A stretch of 64,000 nt of DNA from positions 8,683,814 through 8,747,813 of the forward strand of contig RPFO01000213.1 in the NCBI GenBank assembly GCA_009746045.1, given 5' to 3'. Position numbers and translations under genes: made by a program. Shown one piece after another: positions 50,715 to 60,890 of the stretch. This DNA comes from Mesostigma viride. Its lineage: Eukaryota > Streptophyta > Mesostigmatophyceae > Mesostigmatales > Mesostigmataceae. Within the stretch, counting starts at the first letter, position 1. Each line of letters begins with the position of its first letter. Under the pieces are notes generated by a model. The model was not told the origin of the DNA and did no database searches. It worked only from the letters and a program-made list of their open reading frames with translations.

Positions 50715-51434
50715 CTCGGAGAGCTTTCACGGTGTTCACGGGGAAGGGTCCGCACTACAATACGGTTCGTAGGAGACGCGAAATGAGTGAGAATGTTACC
50801 CGAGCGGTAACGAGGATTTGCACCGTTGATTTTAACATATGTTTCTTTTTTTGCGCCATTTGGCGAGCATCGACTGGAGCCTGAACCTAGCGGGGGAATC
50901 GTGCGGGGGAATCTTGCGGGGGAATCTTGCGGGGAAAAATTCCGAACGTGATTTTAGCGAAGTCCTACTATACTTTGCTTGGTACACGGTACTACAGTTT
51001 CGTCACTGAAAATTTTCTGTAGTTGCGTTGGTTTTTCGTACGTTCCGCTGAAATTTTTGTGTTCAGTGCCCAGATCACAATTTGATCCGGGCGCAAAATG
51101 ATTGGCTGTACGGTACGAACCAAAAACGAAATTTTAGTATCTAAGTTCCGCAGCGCTTGCTGAATTTGCCCCGGAAGCCCGGGGGCACTTTCCCCGCTGA
51201 AAAAGGTGTCCGCGGAAGCGTATTGTAGTGCCGTTGCGAGTGGCGCACGGAGGCGGTTCGTCCCGGTCGGAATCGTCCGCTCGCGCGTCCTCCGTGGAAG
51301 GGTCTTGGCGCGTCGCGCGGGCCGGTGCGGTTGGCGCCCAGAAGGTCGACTATCGGCCTCTGGGCCGCTAGCGGCGAGTCACGTCCTCTCAAGTCGGGGA
51401 GGGGGGGCGATAGCCCCCCCTCCCCCACTTTTTT
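50715..51434. repeat. B-type GC cassette, copy B2, interrupted by a transposon
   Basis: Cassette halves 50715-50752 and 51231-51434 flank a 478 bp insertion. The cassette shares TTGCGAGTGG and GCTCGCGCG with B4, against TTGCGCG and GCCCGCGCG in B1/B3. The hairpin with its GATA loop is intact near 51396-51426. Instead of CTTGTCCCC the sequence goes from CACTTTTTTCT straight into CGCCAATCCGCG, a deletion. Confidence 0.87.
50753..51230. mobile_element. CACTA-like non-autonomous DNA transposon (MITE)
   Basis: 478 bp element with perfect 12 bp terminal inverted repeats CACTACAATACG at 50753-50764 and 51219-51230 (as its reverse complement). It is flanked by the 3 bp direct repeat CCG at 50750-50752 and 51231-51233. 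The uninterrupted target GGGTCCGTTGCG exists in the sister copies B1, B3 and B4. Known family features of CACTA (En/Spm, CMC) transposons are a CACTA terminus and a 3 bp target-site duplication; both are met. The interior has no long open frame and no transposase; it holds short repetitions such as GGGGGAATC(T/G)TGCG near 50893-50934. Transposition would need a partner transposase elsewhere in the genome. Confidence 0.88.
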
Positions 51435-52790
51435 CTCGCCAATCCGCGCGGCCTCAGGAATTACGGCGCGTTGACTTTTTTAAGCGTCAAACAAATTCTT
51501 GGCGAACCGATATCTGTACTAAAACTTTTCAGTGTTTCCCGTTGCACCACTTTGGGCGGGGACCAACCGGTGCACGCCGTTTCGAATAACGCGCTCGAAT
51601 TTAGGGCCACAACGTCAATGGAATGCGATTTTCTGAACGGATGGATCAAATTTGCAGGACGGGTGGAAGGTTCAGAGCCGAACTGGCGTTCAGTCAGGGT
51701 GGGGCGAAATAGCAGTGGGAACTGGGAATTATTGGCAAAGCGTGCGGCATGCTCGGGGCGAAAAACAAAGTGACGTGCTGCGCGAGCAATTTTCCTTTGG
51801 CAGGCAACGTAGGCTAGAAAATTGGGATGGGGAATGCGCAGCCATGGTTTTATACGTCAAAATTTTATGTTTGAAGAGCAAGTGCGAAATTTTATGAGCT
51901 GGAGGTGCGTCAACGGAGTGATACCTGCGTGGGAGAGGTCCGTGTCGCTATGGCGACCTGGAAATGGAATGTCGTTGTAGATTTAGGTATTGTAGTATCA
52001 TGCTTAACTGCTTTACGTATTGGGTGCCTAGTGAAATCAGTTTGCTGTTCGTGGAAGGCTTGGGGTGTGGCCAACGAGCTTCTGCTGTCGCCACATCATA
52101 TTGGAAAGAACGCTGGATTTTTTGCCACGGGACGTAACCGGCGATGCCGATGGTGAGGCGTTTGTTTCGATGACCGGGGTAGTACCTGCTCTCTTTCTGA
52201 TGCATTTTCATGGTTGCGTTCTTTCCATTTCGCCGAATCCACCTAGTCGCAGCAAAGACATAGCGTAGCAAGGGTCTGCGTTTTATTTTCTTAGCCGTGC
52301 AGGACGCCATCTTCATGGTCCTTCGCATGTCCTGTGTGAACGTCCGTTGCCCAAGGATCTGTGATGCTTTTTTCTGGAATATACTGGGCGGTGAAAGCCC
52401 CTCTGGATGCTTGCCTGGTCACGGGTTTGGGGCGTCATTTACTGCTGTACTGGCTGACATTCATGGTGCTTTCTGCGTAAGCTGACTTGCTTCGCACGTG
52501 GATTTTGACTGGACTGAAGAGCGCGTCTGGTAGCATGTTTACGTGGTGTATAAGGTGATCAATCAACCATTTGTTTATAGAAGGTGTGACAATAGAAGGT
52601 GTGTTATATATTTCTTCATCAAGCATGTCAAAAGTAATCTCCACTCGCTTACAACCTGAATTTTGCTTTGCTGGGTCTGCTGTGTTTGTGTCTCACTGTG
52701 CAGGCTATCCCCTTGGTTGATCAACCAGGTGATTTTTGGTGGCAGCGGGGCCATATACTCTTCTTGGCGTTTTTCATCCATGGCATGTCA
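51435..52790. repeat. B3 leader, 5' truncated
   Basis: Starts inside the leader at CGCCAATCCGCGCGGCC. About 242 bp present at 55694-55935 are missing, with the 3 bp microhomology TCT at the junction. It also lacks TGTGCTGGCTGGCGA near 51795. Core and splice-like interval (GTAAGCT near 52477 to TGCAG near 52703) are intact. Confidence 0.88.
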
Positions 52791-54559
52791 ACCAACGCAT
52801 GCATGCCAGCCCCTCCCACACCCACGCACACATGTTAGCTATACCCCACAAACCCACGCATGGATTCCAGCCACCCCCCACATGCCCGCATGCATGCCAG
52901 CCACCCCACCAATCCACGCACGCATGCCAGCCACCCCCACACCCACGCACGCATGCCAGCCACCCCACAACCCACTTATGCATTCCAGCAACCCCCACAG
53001 CCACTTACGCATGCCAGCCACCCCCCACCCCCACGCACGCATGGCAGCCACCCCACGAACCCACGCACGCGTGCCAGCCCCCCCTTAAAACCACGCATGC
53101 ATGGCAGCTCCCCACCACACCCACGCATGCATGCCACTCCCCCGCCAACCACCCACGCATGCCAGCCCCCCGACACACGCATGGCAGCCCCCCCCACACC
53201 CACGCACGCATGCCAGCCCTACCCCACATGCAGGCATGCATGCCAGCCACCCCCCACACCCACGCATGCATGCCAGCCCCTCCCACACCCACGCCCGCAT
53301 GCCAGCTACCCCACAAACCCACGCATGCATGCCAGCGACCCCCCACATGCACGCATGCATGCCAGCCACCCCACCAACCCACGCACGCATGCCAGCCCAT
53401 CACAAACCCACTTATGCATGCCAGCCACCCCCACACCCACGTACGCATGCCAGCCACCCCACACACCCACGCACGCATGGCAGCCACCCCACCAACCCAC
53501 ACACGCGTGCCAGCCCCCCCCTAACCCCACGCATGCATGGCAGCCCCCCACCACACCCACGCATGCATGCCACTCCCCCCCACACCCACGCACGCATGCG
53601 AGCCCCCCCCACACCCACGCACGCATGCGAGCCCCCCCCACACCCACGCACGCATGCCAGCCCCACCCCACATGCAGGCATGCATGCCAGCCACCCCCCA
53701 CACCCACGCATGCATGCCAGCCCCTCCCACACCCACGCCCGCATGCCAGCTACCCCACAAACCCACGCATGCATGCCAGCGACCCCCCACATGCACGCAT
53801 GCATGCCAGCCACCCCACCAACCCACGCACGCATGCCAGCCCATCACAAACCCACTTATGCATGCCAGCCACCCCCCACACCCACGTACGCATGCCAGCC
53901 ACCCCACACACCCACGCACGCATGGCAGCCACCCCACCAACCCACGCACGCGTGCCAGCCCCCCCCTAACCCCACACATGCATGGCAGCCCCCCACCACA
54001 CCCACGCATGCATGCCACTCCCCCCCACACCCACGCACGCATGCGAGCCCCCCCCACACCCACGCACGCATGCGAGCCCCCCCACACACCCACGCACGCA
54101 TGCCAGCCCCACCCCACATGCAGGCATGCATGCCAGCCACCCCCCACACCCACGCATGCATGCCAGCCCCTCCCACACCCACGCCTGCATGCCAGCTACC
54201 CCACAAACCCACGCATGCATGCCAGCGACCCCCCACATGCAGGCATGCATGCCAGCCACCCCACCAACCCACGCACGCATGCCAGCCCATCACAAACCCA
54301 CTTATGCATGCCAGCCACCCCCCACACCCACGTACGCATGCCAGCCACCCCACACACCCACGCACGCATGGCAGCCACCCCACGAACCCACACACGCGTG
54401 CCAGCCCCCCCCTAACCCCACGCATGCATGGCAGCCCCCCACCACACCCACGCATGCATGCCACTCCCCCCACACCCACGCACGCATGCGAGCCCCCCCC
54501 ACACCCACGCACGCATGCGAGGCCCCCCCACACCCACGCAAGCATGCCAGCCCCCCCCA
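52791..54559. repeat. Minisatellite array B3 with ~440 bp higher-order period
   Basis: Same monomer. Higher-order markers lie at about 53103, 53539, 53984 and 54429 (spacings 436, 445, 445 bp): the most regular of the four B arrays, without the shortened units of B2/B4. Confidence 0.95.
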
Positions 54560-55450
54560 TGAAGTCATAGTGGGCACCACGGAGTCATGCTATGATTTAA
54601 TTTTTTCAATTTAATAATGGGAATGACGGATGGTGCATGTGTGAACAAAGGAATGAAAGGATTGCCACTCAATGAATATTAATTAATGATGAAAGTGGGA
54701 GTTTGCATGGGAGTGTTTGGTCCTTATGGCTGGCTTGCAAAAAGCAGTACCCAAATTTCGAAGTATCTGTAAAGTATATCGCATGGTATAATTAATTAAT
54801 GAATGGTACGCTGAAATTCATTGTGCGGGCTCTCTCTGCATGTCATAAACAATTTTAGCTTTGAGGGCATGCAACAAGACATGCTAGCATTAAAATGAAA
54901 TTAAATTATAACATGACTAGTTGGGAGATCATGTACGACATGTAGCATAATTACTTACATGGCCACAATCACCATTCATCTTCATCATCCTGAACGACTC
55001 GAAAACGCGGAAAAGATAACGGCAGGCTCGAGCTACCATGGTCCGGATTCTCCCGATTTCTGGCCTGCGCTGGTTGTCTCTTTGACAATTGTGCCAATCA
55101 GGGCCCTCCTCTAGGTAGACTGTGCTAGGCAATTACAATTAGACAAATAAGGTCATTCAAAAAGGTTTAATTCTTCACCTACCTCCATCCATCCAGCAAG
55201 GGAATATGTTAGCCAGTGCTACATGATGATCTCCCAACGTAGTCATGTTATGATGCGAAATAGTTCAGGATAAAATTTGTCAGAATTTCACCGGCGATAC
55301 GAACGTAACGAAATTTCCAAGTATCCGACGCCGAAATATCATTGTTGTATCGAATGGTATGCTGAAATTCATTGTGGTTCTGTCCGAGCTGACAAATTTG
55401 TCAGAAATTTCATTTTCGATACGAACGTGACGAAATTTCCAAGTATCTCA
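54560..55450. repeat. B3 right flank, AT-rich, with a private insertion
   Basis: Matches the B1 flank, including both copies of the 121 bp direct repeat near 55270-55420. It carries a private insertion at 54970-55084 and a short deletion (TTGACAGCGAAATATC missing near 54766). Confidence 0.87.
54970..55084. other. 115 bp insertion flanked by 5 bp direct repeats
   Basis: B1, B2 and B4 read GGCCACAATTGTGCC. B3 reads GGCCACAAT, then 115 bp, then ACAATTGTGCC. The direct repeat ACAAT (54965-54969, 55085-55089) looks like a target-site duplication. The insert begins CACCATTCATCTTC and ends GTTGTCTCTTTG, without clear inverted ends or a poly-A. Read on the minus strand it stays open, but it is too short to identify. 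It could be a very small transposon derivative or filler DNA copied at a break. Confidence 0.75.
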
Positions 55451-55693
55451 CGCTCGGAGAGCTTCCACGGTGTTCACGGGGAAGGGTCCGTTGCGCGTGG
55501 CGCACGGAGGCGGTTCGTCCCGGTCGGAATCGTCCGCCCGCGCGTCCTCCGTGGAAGGGTCTTGGCGCGTCGCGCGGGCCGGTGCGGTTGGCGCCCAGAA
55601 GGTCGACTATCGGCCTCTGGGCCGCTAGCGGCGAGTCACGTCCTCTCAAGTCGGGGAGGGGGGGCGATAGCCCCCCCTCCCCCACTTTTTTCT
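55451..55693. repeat. B-type GC cassette with terminal hairpin, copy B3
   Basis: Uninterrupted cassette. The hairpin lies at about 55653-55683 with a GATA loop, followed by ACTTTTTTCTTGTCCCC, and continues directly into the B4 leader. It serves as the reference empty site for both the B1 insertion (Y-X-Y-X) and the B2 transposon. Confidence 0.87.
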
Positions 55694-57302
55694 TGTCCCC
55701 TAATGTAACTACGATTTATGAAGCCCGAAAACTTTGGCCGAGGCCGTAGGCCGAAGGTGGGGCCGTCCCCCGCGCCCCCTAGCGCGGGAGCGGACGACGT
55801 ACAGGACCGTAGCGAGATGGCCAATCGGCGTAGTACAAAGAAAATCCCCAAACCTTGGAGATCGATTCTCGAGTTTCCTGAACGGGTGCTGAAACGCTGA
55901 ACATGTTCAGACTTTTGCGGGCAGGTGGGGCGTCTCGCCAATCCGCGCGGCCTCAGGAATTACGGCACGTTGACTTTTTTAAGCGTCAAACAAGCTACTG
56001 GCGAACCGATATCTGTACTAAAACTTTTCACAGTTTCCCGTTGCACCACTTTGGACGGGGACCAACCGGTGCACGCCGTTTCGAATAACGCGCTCGAATA
56101 ACGGCCACAACGTGAATGGAATGCGATTTTCTGAACGCATGGATCAAATTTGCAGGACGGTTGGAAGGTTCAGAGCCGAACTGGCGTTCAGTCAGGGTGG
56201 GGCGAAATAGCAGTGGGAACTGGGAATTATTGGCAAAGCGTGCGGCATGCTCGGGGCGAAAAACAAAGTGACGTGCTGCGCGAGCAATTTTCCTTGTGCT
56301 GGCTGGCGATGGCAGGCAACGTAGGCTAGAAAATTGGGATGGGGAATGCGCAGCCATGGTTTTATACGTCAAAATTTTATGTTTGAAGAGCAAGTGCGAA
56401 ATTTTCTGAGCTGGAGGTGCGTCAACGGAGTGATACCTGCGTGGGAGAGGTCCGTGTCGCTATGGCGACCTGGAAATGGAATGTCGTTGTAGATTTAGGT
56501 ATTGTAGTATCATGCTTAACTGCTTTACGTATTGGGTGCCTAGTGAAATCAGTTTGCTGTTCGTGGAAGGCTTGGGGTGTGGCCAACGAGCTTCTGCTGT
56601 CGCCACATCATATTGGAAAGAACGCTGGATTTTTTGCCACGGGACGTAACCGGCGATGCCGATGGTGAGGCGTTTGTTTCGATGACCGGGGTAGTACCTG
56701 CTCTCTTTCTGATGCATTTTCATGGTTGCGTTCTTTCCATTTCGCCGAATCCACCTAGTCGCAGCAAAGACATAGCGTAGCAAGGGTCTGCGTTTTATTT
56801 TCTTAGCCGTGCAGGACGCCATCTTCATGGTCCTTCGCATGTCCTGTGTGAACGTCCGTTGCCCAAGGATCTGTGATGCTTTTTTCTGGAATATACTGGG
56901 CGGTGAAAGCCCCTCTGGATGCTTGCCTGGTCACGGGTTTGGGGCGTCATTTACTGCTGTACTGGCTGACATTCATGGTGCTTTCTGCGTAAGCTGACTT
57001 GCTTTGCACGTGGATTTTGACTGGACTGAAGAGCGCGTCTGGTAGCATGTTTACGTGGTGTATAAGGTGATCAATCAACCATTTGTTTATAGAAGGTGTG
57101 ACAATAGAAGGTGTGTTATATATTTCTTCATCAAGCATGTCAAAAGTAATCTCCACTCGCTTACAACCTGAATTTTGCTTTGCTGGGTCTGCTGTGTTTG
57201 TGTCTCACTGTGCAGGCTATCCCCTTGGTTGATCAACCAGGTGATTTTTGGTGGCAGCGGGGCCATATACTCTTCTTGGCGTTTTTCATCCATGGCATGT
57301 CA
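55694..57302. repeat. B4 leader
   Basis: Near-identical partner of 46088-47696. Contains GGCCGTCCCCCGCGCCCCC, the core (GACCTGGAAATGG near 56467) and the splice-like interval from GTAAGCT near 56989 to TGCAG near 57215. Confidence 0.9.
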
Positions 57303-59604
57303 ACCAACGCATGCATGCCAGCCCCTCCCACACCCACGCACACATGTTAGCTATACCCCACAAACCCACGCATGGATTCCAGCCACCCCCCACATGCCCG
57401 CATGCATGCCAGCCACCCCACCAATCCACGCACGCATGCCAGCCACCCCCACACCCACGCACGCATGCCAGCCACCCCACAACCCACTTATGCATTCCAG
57501 CAACCCCCACAGCCACTTACGCATGCCAGCCACCCCCCACCCCCACGCACGCATGGCAGCCACCCCACGAACCCACGCACGCGTGCCAGCCCCCCCTTAA
57601 AACCACGCATGCATGGCAGCTCCCCACCACACCCACGCATGCATGCCACTCCCCCCGCCAACCACCCACGCATGCCAGCCCCCCGACACACGCATGGCAG
57701 CCCCCCCCACACCCACGCACGCATGCCAGCCCTACCCCACATGCAGGCATGCATGCCAGCCACCCCCCACACCCACGCATGCATGCCAGCCCCTCCCACA
57801 CCCACGCCCGCATGCCAGCTACCCCACAAACCCACGCATGCATGCCAGCGACCCCCCACATGCACGCATGCATGCCAGCCACCCCACCAACCCACGCACG
57901 CATGCCAGCCCATCACAAACCCACTTATGCATGCCAGCCACCCCCCACACCCACGTACGCATGCCAGCCACCCCACACACCCACGCACGCATGGCAGCCA
58001 CCCCACCAACCCACACACGCGTGCCAGCCCCCCCCTAACCCCACGCATGCATGGCAGCCCCCCACCACACCCACGCATGCATGCCACTCCCCCCCACACC
58101 CACGCACGCATGCGAGCCCCCCCCACACCCACGCACGCATGCGAGCCCCCCCCACACCCACGCACGCATGCCAGCCCCACCCCACATGCAGGCATGCATG
58201 CCAGCCACCCCCCACACCCACGCATGCATGCCAGCCCCTCCCACACCCACGCCCGCATGCCAGCTACCCCACAAACCCACGCATGCATGCCAGCGACCCC
58301 CCACATGCACGCATGCATGCCAGCCACCCCACCAACCCACGCACGCATGCCAGCCCATCACAAACCCACTTATGCATGCCAGCCACCCCCCACACCCACG
58401 TACGCATGCCAGCCACCCCACACACCCACGCACGCATGGCAGCCACCCCACCAACCCACACACGCGTGCCAGCCCCCCCTAACCCCACGCATGCATGGCA
58501 GCCCCCCACCACACCCACGCATGCATGCCACTCCCCCCCACACCCACGCACGCATGCGAGCCCCCCCCACACCCACGCACGCATGCGAGGCCCCCCCACA
58601 CCCACGCAAGCATGCCAGCCCCACCCCACATGCAGGCAAGCATGCCAGCCACCCCCCACACCCACGCATGCATGCCAACCCCTCCCACACCCACGCCTGC
58701 ATGCCAGCTACCCCACAAACCCACGCATGCATGCCAGCGACCCCCCACATGCACGCATGCATGCCTGCCACCCCACCAACCCACGCACGCATGCCAGCCC
58801 ATCACAAACCCACTTATGCATGCCAGCCACCCCCCACACCCACGTACGCATGCCAGCCACCCCACACACCCACGCACGCATGGCAGCCACCCCACCAACC
58901 CACACACGCGTGCCAGCCCCCCCCTAACCCCACGCATGCATGGCAGCCCCCCACCACACCCACGCATGCATGCCACTCCCCCCCACACCCACGCACGCAT
59001 GCGAGCCCCCCCCACACCCACGCACGCATGCGAGCCCCCCACACACCCACGCACGCATGGCAGCCACCCCACGAACCCACACACGCGTGCCAGCCCCCCC
59101 TAACCCCACGCATGCATGGCAGCCCCCCACCACACCCACGCATGCATGCCACTCCCCCCCACACCCACGCACGCATGCGAGCCACCCCCCACACCCACGC
59201 ATGCATGCCAACCCCTCCCACACCCACGCCTGCATGCCAGCTACCCCACAAACCCACGCATGCATGCCAGCGACCCCCCACATGCACGCATGCATGCCTG
59301 CCACCCCACCAACCCACGCACGCATGCCAGCCCATCACAAACCCACTTATGCATGCCAGCCACCCCCCACACCCACGTACGCATGCCAGCCACCCCACAC
59401 ACCCACGCACGCATGGCAGCCACCCCACGAACCCACACACGCGTGCCAGCCCCCCCCTAACCACACGCATGCATGGCAGCCCCCCACCACACCCACGCAT
59501 GCATGCCACTCCCCCCCACACCCACGCACGCATGCGAGCCCCCCCCACACCCACGCACGCATGCGAGGCCCCCCACACCCACGCAAGCATGCCAGCCCCC
59601 CCCC
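57303..59604. repeat. Minisatellite array B4
   Basis: Near-identical partner of array B2 (lengths 2302 and 2304 bp by my boundaries). Higher-order markers lie at about 57615, 58053, 58497, 58942, 59118 and 59475, the same spacing pattern as B2. The few visible differences are C-run lengths. Confidence 0.95.
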
Positions 59605-60316
59605 ATGAAGTCATAGTGGGCACCACGGAGTCATGCTATGTTTTAATTTTTTCAATTTAATAATGGGAATGACGGATGGTGCATGTGTGAACAAAGGAAT
59701 GAAAGGATTGCCACTCAATGAATATTAATTAATGATGAAAATGGGAGTTTGCATGGGAGTGTTTGGTCCTTATGGCTGGCTTGCAAAAAGCAGTACCCAA
59801 ATTTCGAAGTATTTGACAGCGAAATATCTGTAAAGTATATCGCATGGTATAATTAATTAATGAATGGTACGCTGAAATTCATTGTGCGGGCTCTCTCTGC
59901 ATGTGATAAACAATTTTAGCTTTGAGGGCATGCAACAAGACATGCTAGCATTAAAATGAAATTAAATTATAACATGACTAGTTGGGAGATCATGTACGAC
60001 AGACATGTAGCATAATTACGTACATGGCCACAATTGTGCCAATCAGGGCCCTCCTCTAGGTAGACTGTGCTAGGCAATTACAATTAGACAAATAAGGTCA
60101 TTCAAAAAGGTTTAATTCTTCACCTACCTCCATCCATCCAGCAAGGGAATATGTTAGCCAGTGCTACATGATGATCTCCCAACGGAGTCATGTTATGATG
60201 CGAAATAGTTCAGGATAAAATTTGTCAGAATTATTTCATTGTGGTTCAGTCCGAGCTGAAAATTTGTCAGAATTTTTAATTTCGATACGAACGTGACGAA
60301 ATTTCCAAGTATCTCA
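59605..60316. repeat. B4 right flank, AT-rich
   Basis: Same private features as B2 (GACAGACATG duplication, loss of one 121 bp repeat copy). It is the last right flank of the array. Confidence 0.87.
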
Positions 60317-60562
60317 CGCTCGGAGAGCTTTCACGGTGTTCACGGGGAAGGGTCCGTTGCGAGTGGCGCACGGAGGCGGTTCGTCCCGGTCGGAATCGTC
60401 CGCTCGCGCGTCCTCCGTGGAAGGGTCTTGGCGCGTCGCGCGGGCCGGTGCGGTTGGCGCCCAGAAGGTCGACTATCGGCCTCTGGGCCGCTAGCGGCGA
60501 GTCACGTCCTCTCAAGTCGGGGAGGGGGGGCGATAGCCCCCCCTCCCCCACTTTTTTCTTGT
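60317..60562. repeat. B-type GC cassette with terminal hairpin, copy B4
   Basis: Uninterrupted cassette with the B2-specific variants TTGCGAGTGG and GCTCGCGCG, giving the exact pre-insertion site (CCG at ~60355-60357) for the B2 transposon. The hairpin lies at about 60519-60549, followed by ACTTTTTTCTTGTTGCCC. It is the last recognisable macrosatellite module. Confidence 0.87.
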
Positions 60563-60890
60563 TGCCCTTTATATTACAATTTTAGACAGCGATTTGTTTG
60601 CGCAAACCCTAAAAGCAAACTGTTGCCGCGTGCGAGTAGCGTTCCGCGGCGACCGCGATTGGGGGGTCGACCGTAGGGGTTCCCTTACATGCGTGCCGTT
60701 GGCTTGGTTGCGTCCACTGGTTGCGCGGCAAAGTTTGGCCCATTTGTGCCACCATTGCGGCCAAACTTTTGTCAGACAGCGTTTTGGCTGGCGTGCCTAA
60801 AGTTGTTTGCCCAAACTCTTGCCAAAAGTGTTGCGCAAACTCTTCCGTATTCGAGTAGCGTGGCCTATTGACCACAGAATTTCGGCATTG
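60563..60890. repeat. Y-like segment at the array end
   Basis: Starts TGCCCTTTATATTAC like Y1/Y2 and shares their GCGCAAACTCTTCCG and GAGTAGCG words, but is otherwise strongly diverged. It has scattered GCAAA/TTTGC and GCCAAAC words. No conserved open frame. Confidence 0.6.

Noticed and set aside
1-60562. rDNA intergenic spacer
   Set aside because: The layout of repeats plus complex spacer would fit, but no rRNA gene segment occurs between units in 60 kb.
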